Source of the DNA: Bryobacteraceae bacterium
Lineage (GTDB): Bacteria > Acidobacteriota > Terriglobia > Bryobacterales > Bryobacteraceae
NCBI GenBank assembly: GCA_019752335.1
Contig: JAIEMJ010000007.1
Location: 62,001 to 126,000 of the forward strand
Direction: 5' to 3'
DNA length: 64,000 nt
Shown: positions 44,272 to 50,049 of the stretch, one piece after another
How positions within the stretch are numbered: the first letter of the stretch is position 1
How the letters are laid out: each line of letters begins with the position of its first letter
Translations under genes and position numbers: made by a program
The notes under the pieces: generated by a model
What the model saw: only the letters and a program-made list of their open reading frames with translations
What the model was told of the DNA's origin: nothing
The model's database searches: none

Positions 44272-44359
44272 TCATCGCGGGTGCTGTCAGCGCGGCGAGG
44301 TCGCGCCGCATCCCGTCTTCCGCGGCCAGCGGAAGCAGGAGAAAGAGAAGGATTTTCAT
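44231..44359 (-). other. Displaced N-terminal fragment of the M28 peptidase gene
   Basis: ATG 44359 begins a 42-codon frame that gives a signal peptide, then RRDLAALTAPAMNGRVALEP, the normal beginning of such peptidases. It stops at TGA 44231-44233. The M28 frame continues one base later (ARLAADFIAAGF). Removing one base around 44250 joins both. Confidence 0.7.
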
Positions 44360-44399
44360 GGCTGGCTTCGATGATAGCTCGCGTTGGCCAGCCTCAGCT

Positions 44400-45938
44400 T
44401 CAGCGGCCGCCGGCCGCCGCGTCGCTGGCGCGCTGGAAGAGGTTGCCCATGCGGTTCATTTCGTCGTCGCTGATGTGTTGCGGGAAGCCGGCCAGGATGC
44501 CGGTGACGTTCCGGAAAGAACGGCCGATGTGCATGCCGGTGCCGTCGATCAGGAACTCGCGGATGTTTTTGTCGTGGTGCGAACCGCGCATTTTGAGGAC
44601 GGTGATTCCACGGCGCATTTCGCCGATCATTTCGACGTAGCGCAGCAGGATGATGGAGTCCGTGACGGTGGAAATGTGGGCCTCAGTGACGGACGTCCCG
44701 CCCATCAGGGTGGGGGTGGTGGCGGTGAAGAGGCCGGCCATTTCGCGATGTTTCACGAACGACGTCAGGTCGACGACGAATTCGCGGTAGCTCTTCAGGC
44801 TGGCGACGCGCTCCAGCGCGGACAAACTGTCGATGGCGATACGCTGCGGCTTGAATTCGTCCACGGCGCGCTTGATCATCAGCAGGTGGTCTTCGAGGCC
44901 CTCATGCTCCGGGTAGGTGCAAACCACTTTGATGAGCCCCTGCGCTTCGAGCGCTTCGTAGTCGACGCCCCAACCGGTGGCGTTGCGGAAAAGCTGATCG
45001 CGGCTCTCCTCGAAGGCGAAGAGCAGGCAGCGTTCGCCGCTCTTGGCGCCGCCGGCGATGAACTCCGTGGTGATGAGCGTCTTGCCGCAGCCGGTGGCGC
45101 CGGTGATGAGGACGATGGAATCCCGGAAGAAGCCGCCGCCGCACATTTCGTCCAGCATTTCGTTGCCGGAACTCACCCGCATGCTGGAGGAGCGCTGCTT
45201 GAGCTCCAAAGCGGAAAGCGGGATGACGACAATGCCCTCGCCGTTGACGATGGTGAAGGGGAACTCGCCGCGCTGATGGCGGGTACCGCGGAACTTCAGC
45301 ACTTCAATCGTGCGGCGGCGCTTTTCGTCATCAAGCGAATTGCGGAGAATGATCACGTTGTCCGCGACGAACTCTTCCACGCCATGGCGGCTGATCTCGC
45401 CGTATTCCTCGGTGCGCTCCGCCGTCATCAGGGCGGTGACGGCCATGCCCTTTAGCACCAGGCCGATGCGGAAGAGTTCACGGCGGATGACGGAACTATC
45501 GGGCAACTGGGTAAAGATGGCGCCGAGCGAATCCAGCGAAACACGGGTCGCTTTCACCTTGCGCACGGCGTACTCGATGCGGGCGGCGAGGGCGCCGAGG
45601 TCGTAGGAACCGCTGATGACGATAGACTCGGGCTCCGGCGACGCATCGACAAAGGCCCACTTGCCTTCGGCCTCCCACCGGTCAATGTTCCAGTTCAGGC
45701 TGCGCATGTTGGCGCGGATATCGGCGGGAGACTCCTCAAAGGTGACGAAGACGCCGCCCTCGCCCGTGCTCTCGATGCCCGCCGCCAGAAACTGCGCGGC
45801 GAGGATGGTCTTGGCGCTGCCGGAGGTGCCGGCAACCAACGTGGTGCGGCCCTTGGGCAAACCGCCTTCGGTAATCAAGTCGAGGCCCGGGATGCCGGTG
45901 CTCAGCTTTTCAATGGTGGCGAGTACGGGAGGATTCAA
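44400..45938 (-). CDS. kaiC: Circadian clock protein KaiC-like double RecA-domain ATPase
   Basis: A 512-residue protein with tandem KaiC domains. The CI P-loop is GTSGSAKT (37-44) and its catalytic Glu pair E68/E69. The CII P-loop is GATGCGKT (280-287) with E310/E311. The CII phosphorylation sites of cyanobacterial KaiC (T426, S431, T432) are conserved as T418, S423 and T424 in TEAHISTVTDSIILL, followed by MRGSHHDKNIREF. After FRNVTGILAGFPQHI comes a 25-residue tail (ISDDEMNRMGNLFQRASD) at the place of the A-loop and KaiA-binding tail. An autokinase/ATPase oscillator or hourglass protein is therefore plausible. It overlaps kaiB by 4 nt; the operon order is regulator, kaiB, kaiC. Confidence 0.93.
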   Translation of the reverse strand: MNPPVLATIEKLSTGIPGLDLITEGGLPKGRTTLVAGTSGSAKTILAAQFLAAGIESTGEGGVFVTFEESPADIRANMRSLNWNIDRWEAEGKWAFVDASPEPESIVISGSYDLGALAARIEYAVRKVKATRVSLDSLGAIFTQLPDSSVIRRELFRIGLVLKGMAVTALMTAERTEEYGEISRHGVEEFVADNVIILRNSLDDEKRRRTIEVLKFRGTRHQRGEFPFTIVNGEGIVVIPLSALELKQRSSSMRVSSGNEMLDEMCGGGFFRDSIVLITGATGCGKTLITTEFIAGGAKSGERCLLFAFEESRDQLFRNATGWGVDYEALEAQGLIKVVCTYPEHEGLEDHLLMIKRAVDEFKPQRIAIDSLSALERVASLKSYREFVVDLTSFVKHREMAGLFTATTPTLMGGTSVTEAHISTVTDSIILLRYVEMIGEMRRGITVLKMRGSHHDKNIREFLIDGTGMHIGRSFRNVTGILAGFPQHISDDEMNRMGNLFQRASDAAAGGR

Positions 45939-46252
45939 GCAGATTGGCCCTTTGCGGAGGAATTTGCGGAGTTGTGATCGAGGGCGACGAGGTCAAGCCC
46001 GATGAGAACTTTGTCAGCTTCGGAGAGGTCGCCGACGATGCGGCGTAGCGGCGGCGGCAGTTGGCGAATCAGGGTGGGCGTGGCGAGGATGCGCTCGTCC
46101 TCGGCCAATTGCGGACGTTCGAGCACGTCGATGATCGTCACTTCGTACTGGCCGCCGAGGTCGTCGGCACAGATGCGTCTGAGATTGTGGATAGCGGCGC
46201 GGGCGCGCTCGGTGTTTCCGGTGACATAGAGGCGGAGGATGGTCTTTTCCAT
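45935..46252 (-). CDS. kaiB: Circadian clock protein KaiB
   Basis: A 105-residue thioredoxin-like protein very close to cyanobacterial KaiB. Conserved parts are LRLYVTGNTERARAAIHNLR, YEVTIIDVLERPQLAEDERI, and LATPTLIRQLPPPLRRIVGD with LSEADKVLIGLDL at the end. In cyanobacteria KaiB changes fold and binds phosphorylated KaiC to sequester KaiA and to signal to SasA/CikA. The residues of the fold-switch region (PPPLRRIVGDLS) are kept. The stop overlaps the start of kaiC (ATGA), and 17 nt separate the start from the upstream regulator gene. Confidence 0.95.
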   Translation of the reverse strand: MEKTILRLYVTGNTERARAAIHNLRRICADDLGGQYEVTIIDVLERPQLAEDERILATPTLIRQLPPPLRRIVGDLSEADKVLIGLDLVALDHNSANSSAKGQSA

Positions 46253-46269
46253 GGTCGGTCGAGTTCTTT

Positions 46270-47112
46270 CTACCCCTGAGTAGCGGCTTGGGATTTCCCG
46301 GCATAGCTGGCCAGATAATGGGTCCGGTAAAAGCTCGCCAGATTTCCGACGAGGCTGAGAATCAAGAGGCGCCCTTCTTCGAGATAAGCCTGGCGGCGGG
46401 CGCGCGGGGCTTGCGCGGTAGCGGTTTGCATCCCGGCCATGTGCACTTCAATGAGGTCGCGCGGCGAGGCGCGCAGGCGGCCTAACTCCTCGCCCATCGT
46501 CACCAGCCGCGCGGCCACGGTCGACTCAATCTGGAAAGTGCGCTCCTCCAGGGCTTGCTCCAGCAGTTCACGATACGCCGCATGGAAGCGTGCGAAAGCG
46601 TCCGGGTTTACGTCTTTGAGCGCGGTGTTGGCATAAAGCTGAGTGGTCACCGCCGTGGCGGGCGAGGCCAAGCGTTCGAGCGACTGCAGTTCGCGCTCGC
46701 TCCGCGCCTGCTCCACCATCTGGTGCAGGCGATGCCGTTCGACGGCGTAACGGATTACCCGCTGGAGCAAGGGACCGTCCACGCGGTCCTTGTGGAGGTA
46801 ATCCTGGCCGTCCACACTGAGCGCCTGCAGGGCGCTATCGCCAGCGTGTTCGCCAGAGAAGACAATTACGGGCACGTTGGCGGACTCCGCGCGGAAACGC
46901 GCCAGCGTGTCGCGCCCGGCCGAGTCCGGCAGATTGAGGTCCAGGAGGGCGACGTCAAAACGGTCCCGGCTCAGCCAGCTCAGACCCTCGCTCAAGGTGT
47001 GGGCATGCGCATCCACCACGTTCGCCGAGCCGGCCAACATCTCTTCCACCAGCAGCGCCCAGGCAGCGTCGTCCTCGATCAAGAGTACGCTGACTCTGGG
47101 ATTTGCGGTCAT
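46270..47112 (-). CDS. Response regulator with KaiA-like (KaiA/RsbU-N fold) C-terminal domain
   Basis: A 280-residue two-domain protein. Residues 7-125 are a receiver domain with the acidic pocket E13/D14/D15, phospho-acceptor Asp58 (ALLDLNLPD), Ser86 and Lys108. A helical linker (about 128-150) follows. Residues 165-268 form an all-helical domain: AAYRELLEQALEER, SPRDLIEVHMAGMQTA and GRLLILSLVGNLASFYRTHY. These align by eye with the helical C-terminus of KaiA (VLEIHVELM and LIDVIAHLCEMYRR). It has no DNA-binding domain. As first gene of the kaiB-kaiC operon it is a candidate KaiA equivalent under phosphorelay control. The receiver call is firm; the KaiA-like call is inference. Confidence 0.8.
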   Translation of the reverse strand: MTANPRVSVLLIEDDAAWALLVEEMLAGSANVVDAHAHTLSEGLSWLSRDRFDVALLDLNLPDSAGRDTLARFRAESANVPVIVFSGEHAGDSALQALSVDGQDYLHKDRVDGPLLQRVIRYAVERHRLHQMVEQARSERELQSLERLASPATAVTTQLYANTALKDVNPDAFARFHAAYRELLEQALEERTFQIESTVAARLVTMGEELGRLRASPRDLIEVHMAGMQTATAQAPRARRQAYLEEGRLLILSLVGNLASFYRTHYLASYAGKSQAATQG

Positions 47113-47117
47113 TCCTC

Positions 47118-47130
47118 ATGATAATATCAT
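47118..47130. promoter_or_regulatory. 13-bp palindrome in the divergent promoter of the clock locus
   Basis: ATGATA-A-TATCAT forms a perfect palindrome in the 32-nt gap between the start codons of the response regulator (47112, minus) and the cobalamin-binding protein (47145, plus). It contains -10-like hexamers for both directions (TAATAT plus, TATTAT minus). It could be a shared core promoter and/or operator. Confidence 0.55.
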
Positions 47131-47144
47131 CAGTATTCAGAATA

Positions 47145-47798
47145 ATGGTCGGAATTGATCAATCTTTTGCGGGTCTGGCGGGTGGGTATCTGCAGTGCCT
47201 ACTATCCGGGAATGGCGACGGCGCCTGGCATTTGGTCAAGCAGGCAATGGCGGACGGGGTTCCCATCCGCGACCTCTATTTGCAGGTGTTTCAACCCTGC
47301 CAGTACGAAGTGGGGCGGCTGTGGGAAGCCAATGAGGCGACCGTCGCGCAGGAGCATTACTGCACGGCCGCCACCCAGACGATCATGTCGCGGCTGCATG
47401 CCCGGGTCTTTTCGGCTGAACGTACCGGCCGGTCCGCGGTGGTGGTGGGTGTCGGGGGCGAGTTGCATGAGATTGGCGCGAGAATGGTGGCTGATTTCCT
47501 GGAAATGAAGGGTTGGGATACGCGGTATCTCGGCCCCAATCTGCCTCCCGATGAGATCAGCCGCAACGTCATCGCGCACGATCCGGACTTGGTCTGCCTT
47601 TCTTGCACCATGACCTACCACGTGAGTCTGGTGGAGCAGACGGTCGCCGGGTTGCGCGAGGCCAAAGCGCGAGCCAAGGTCCTGGTAGGCGGGCTTCCCT
47701 TTAACCGCGACCCCGAATTGTGGCGCCGGACCGGGGCCGACGGCTGGGCGCCGGACGCTGGATCCCTGGTGGACTGGCTGCGGGCGGCGGCATGGTAG
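47145..47798 (+). CDS. Stand-alone cobalamin-binding protein with CarH-type light-sensor motifs
   Basis: A 217-residue protein made of a B12-binding-2 cap (about 10-90) and a Rossmann-like B12-binding domain (about 95-215). The cap has W60-x9-E70-H71 (LWEANEATVAQEH), the motif of CarH/LitR-type adenosylcobalamin photoreceptors. The lower-axial ligand motif is E106-x-H108-x-x-G111 (GGELHEIGARM), again the CarH form rather than DxHxxG. Further B12 motifs are S153 (CLSCTMTYH) and G182-G183 (VLVGGLPF). There is no HTH, so unlike CarH it cannot bind DNA by itself. It sits between the clock operon and a histidine kinase, suggesting a light or cobalamin input. ATG 47145 is chosen; an upstream in-frame ATG overlaps the promoter. 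Confidence 0.85.
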   Translation: MVGIDQSFAGLAGGYLQCLLSGNGDGAWHLVKQAMADGVPIRDLYLQVFQPCQYEVGRLWEANEATVAQEHYCTAATQTIMSRLHARVFSAERTGRSAVVVGVGGELHEIGARMVADFLEMKGWDTRYLGPNLPPDEISRNVIAHDPDLVCLSCTMTYHVSLVEQTVAGLREAKARAKVLVGGLPFNRDPELWRRTGADGWAPDAGSLVDWLRAAAW

Positions 47799-47866
47799 GG
47801 CGAGCCCCCCGGCCCTCCTCAACCACGAGCATGAGCCACCGGGCGGGCCAGGGGGCCCGCCCTACC
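47794..47866. repeat. Long palindromic element filling the gap before the histidine kinase gene
   Basis: A 22-nt left arm (47794-47815) and right arm (47845-47866) are inverted copies with two mismatches, separated by 29 nt. The left arm starts at the stop codon of the B12 protein, and the right arm ends 2 nt before the kinase ATG. It is GC-rich and REP/BIME-like. In mRNA it would form a stable hairpin directly at the kinase start, where no Shine-Dalgarno sequence is visible. Confidence 0.7.
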
Positions 47867-47868
47867 GT

Positions 47869-48918
47869 ATGACACTCCGATTTGCGGTGCGTTGCAATGC
47901 CGCCGGGATCATCACGGAGGTGCTGCGCGGCGCCGCGCCGCTCGGCGTGCCATTCCTTGATTTGCTGGACGGTGGCAGCCTGGGCAAGGCACGCCGTTTC
48001 GTGGCTCAAGTGGCGTTGCAAGGCGCCGTCTCCGGCTGGGAGTTCAACGTCCTGGCGGGCGACTCCGCCGAAGCCGTCCAATTCACCGGGCTGCTCGACG
48101 ATGACGGCGGATACCGGATCATCGCCGCCAATCTCCCGCCCGGCTTTGAACAAGCGGCCCGCCTGCACAACGAACTCGTCTCTTCGCAGCGCGACCTTGG
48201 CCGCCAGAACGCGTCGCTCGAACGCGTCAACCGGGAATTGCAGCAATTCGCCGCCACCGTCTCGCATGATCTGCGCGCCCCCCTGCGCAACATCCGCCTG
48301 CTGATCGGTCTGTTCGAAAGCAAGGCCCCACAACTGCTTGACGAGAGGGCCGCCCTTTGGCTGAGCCACATTGTCGCCAATGCCGAACGCATGCAGCGGC
48401 TGCTGGACCGTACACTCGAATATGCCTCCGCCGAAGGTGCGCCTCTGCGTTTGGAGGCCGTCCCGTTGAATGAGGTGGTGGACGTTACGGCGAACCCCTA
48501 CGTCACCCGCGGTGACCTCCCCGCCGTGCAGGGGGATCGCGTGCAACTCGAGCGCCTCTTCCAGAATCTCTTCGATAACGCCCTCGCTTACCGACGCGAG
48601 GAGACACCCCGCATCGAAGTACACGCGCGACCGGCGGGGAGCTACTGGCGGATCGCCGTCAGCGACAACGGCCTGGGCATTGCCTCCGCGGACCAGTCAC
48701 GTATCTTCGAAATGTTCGGGCGCGTGAACCCCCGTGGAGAAGGTGTCGGCATCGGCTTGGCTACTTGCCGCCAAGTGGTACACCGGCATCAGGGAGAGAT
48801 CTGGGTAAAGTCAGGGTTGGGGGAGGGAAGTACGTTCTATGTCACATTGCCCGCGGCGGCTACATCACCCGAGCTTGGCAGCCGTCCAGTAGACGGGATA
48901 GCGATTGCGGATCACTAA
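47869..48918 (+). CDS. Sensor histidine kinase (soluble, HisKA-HATPase)
   Basis: A 349-residue kinase without membrane segments. The N-terminal 95 residues look like a degenerate PAS domain (GWEFNVLAGDSAEAVQFTGL, then DDDGGYRIIAAN). A short coiled coil (about 98-126) leads to the HisKA H-box QFAATVSHDLRAPLR (His133). The HATPase domain has the N-box NLFDNAL (Asn237), G1 SDNGLGI (266-271) and G2 GEGVGIGLATCRQVV. The HDLRAPLR form is like kinases attached to phytochromes. It may phosphorylate the receiver domain of the regulator across the divergent promoter. Unlike SasA it has no KaiB-like domain. The last 59 nt overlap a KaiB-like gene on the other strand. Confidence 0.9.
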   Translation: MTLRFAVRCNAAGIITEVLRGAAPLGVPFLDLLDGGSLGKARRFVAQVALQGAVSGWEFNVLAGDSAEAVQFTGLLDDDGGYRIIAANLPPGFEQAARLHNELVSSQRDLGRQNASLERVNRELQQFAATVSHDLRAPLRNIRLLIGLFESKAPQLLDERAALWLSHIVANAERMQRLLDRTLEYASAEGAPLRLEAVPLNEVVDVTANPYVTRGDLPAVQGDRVQLERLFQNLFDNALAYRREETPRIEVHARPAGSYWRIAVSDNGLGIASADQSRIFEMFGRVNPRGEGVGIGLATCRQVVHRHQGEIWVKSGLGEGSTFYVTLPAAATSPELGSRPVDGIAIADH

Positions 48919-49147
48919 GGTCGCCCAGAATCCGCACGGTGGGCATCGGCATTAGGCGCAAAAGAGTCGGCGTGGCGATGACACGATCCTGCTCGGCCCG
49001 TCCGGCATCCTCCTGCACGTCCACCACCTCGATCTGCACCGTAGCTTGCCGCTCCCGGCAGAAGGCACGCAGGTTTTCGAGCGCCACTTGCGAACGGGAA
49101 CTCTGGCCGTGGATGAAGAGACGTAAGATCACAAGCGCGACTTTCAT
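48860..49147 (-). CDS. Second KaiB-like (thioredoxin-fold) protein
   Basis: A 95-residue protein with the KaiB/SasA-N pattern: ALVILRLFIHGQSSRSQVAL at the N-terminus, VQIEVVDVQEDAGRAEQDRV in the middle and ATPTLLRLMPMPTVRILGDL at the end. It is more divergent than the first kaiB: PPP is MPM, and the GLDL end is replaced by RLLDG. It could be a fold-locked KaiB paralogue that competes for KaiC, or a free equivalent of the SasA sensory domain for the adjacent kinase. Its 3' end overlaps the kinase gene by 59 nt in antisense. The ATG at 49147 is preceded by GCTAGG. Confidence 0.85.
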   Translation of the reverse strand: MKVALVILRLFIHGQSSRSQVALENLRAFCRERQATVQIEVVDVQEDAGRAEQDRVIATPTLLRLMPMPTVRILGDLSDPQSLSRLLDGCQARVM

Positions 49148-49187
49148 CCTAGCAAAATCTGGCCGTCTTTAGCATGCCCCTGAACGA

Positions 49188-49201
49188 GGGTTTTCGAACC
49201 C
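49188..49201. other. Small TTCG-loop hairpin in the gap before the KaiB-like gene
   Basis: GGGTT-TTCG-AACCC is a perfect 5-bp stem with a TTCG loop in the 85-nt gap between the NIPSNAP stop and the KaiB-like start. It may help end the minus-strand NIPSNAP transcript, but no T-run follows on that strand. Confidence 0.3.
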
Positions 49202-49232
49202 CCGCCCCGGTTCGTCCTCAAGGTGATGGCCG

Positions 49233-50012
49233 CTATCGAATCTGTGAAAACGGCAGCGGTGAGAACATCGTGTTCGAGATATTCGAGACGATTTCGGCAT
49301 CCGAGTAGCCGTCGGTGGCGCGCAGCTTCAGCCATTCTGGATCGGTAACAAAGGTGCGCCAGTTGCGTTCGCGCGACGCCAGGTCGTCGAAGGCCAGCAG
49401 GTAAGTGAGTGACGGCTGATTCGGGCCAAAAACCGTCTCGCCAAAGAACACCGGCAACAAGCCGGTCTTCTTGAAAATGCGAATCTCGCCCATCGTGTCG
49501 AACATGCCGATTTTCTTGCGCAACGCTCCCCAGTTGTTGGCTTCGTAGGTCCGCAATTCGAAGACGCGTGCCGGTTTCTTCTCATCGACCGGCGGCGCAA
49601 CGACCTTGGGAAAGCCTTCAAAGGCCCGTAGCAACTGCGTCTCGACGCGCATGTAACTCAAGCCGGGCAAGGCTTGAAAGGCCTGCGTGGCTTTCTGATA
49701 CTCCGCGTCGGCGCCGATCTTGTCCCAGGCTTGCTCCATGGCATATAAGGATCCATAAGAGCGCGCGGTGAGAATATAGGGCGTGTCGGCGCCAATCAAG
49801 CTGGAAAACACGCCCACCGGCCCCAGCCCGGCGCGCACCGCCACCGGCAAGTAGGAATTCTTGATGAAATCCACGACGCGCTGCCGTTGATTCTCCCGTG
49901 TGTTTCGCAGCCGGAAGTAGCGCAGCTCGATGTAGGAGCTTTCGGGACGCTTCGGCGCGGGCGTTTGGGCCATGGCCAGGGGGGCGGCGGCAAGAACGGA
50001 TCGGCGTTTCAT
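49233..50012 (-). CDS. NIPSNAP family protein
   Basis: A 259-residue exported protein. The N-terminus KRRSVLAAAPLAMAQ is a short signal with twin arginines. Two NIPSNAP/ferredoxin-like repeats follow: SYIELRYFRLRNTRENQRQR in the first and RVFELRTYEANNWGALRKKI in the second. Further family elements are LPVFFGETVFG and LTYLLAFDDLASRERNWRTF, which leads into the VTDPEW typical of the C-terminus. The dimeric alpha/beta-barrel fold is of unknown function in bacteria. ATG 50012 has GGGAG 6-7 nt upstream and a minus-strand TATAAT about 10 nt upstream, inside a palindrome shared with the divergent MFS gene. Confidence 0.9.
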   Translation of the reverse strand: MKRRSVLAAAPLAMAQTPAPKRPESSYIELRYFRLRNTRENQRQRVVDFIKNSYLPVAVRAGLGPVGVFSSLIGADTPYILTARSYGSLYAMEQAWDKIGADAEYQKATQAFQALPGLSYMRVETQLLRAFEGFPKVVAPPVDEKKPARVFELRTYEANNWGALRKKIGMFDTMGEIRIFKKTGLLPVFFGETVFGPNQPSLTYLLAFDDLASRERNWRTFVTDPEWLKLRATDGYSDAEIVSNISNTMFSPLPFSQIR

Positions 50013-50021
50013 AGCTCTCCC

Positions 50022-50040
50022 GATTATAGCCGCTATAATC
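50022..50040. promoter_or_regulatory. 19-bp perfect palindrome carrying divergent TATAAT boxes
   Basis: GATTATAGC-C-GCTATAATC is a perfect palindrome (9-bp arms) in the 37-nt gap between NIPSNAP (start 50012, minus) and the MFS gene (start 50050, plus). It places a consensus TATAAT on each strand, 10 nt from each start codon, so one element could drive both genes. Confidence 0.65.
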
Positions 50041-50049
50041 ACTCTTAGC

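Noticed and set aside
49181-49215. T-arm-like GGTTTTCGAACCCC suggesting a tRNA between NIPSNAP and the KaiB-like gene
   Set aside because: No acceptor, D or anticodon arms can be formed around it in the 85-nt gap; it is only a small TTCG hairpin.
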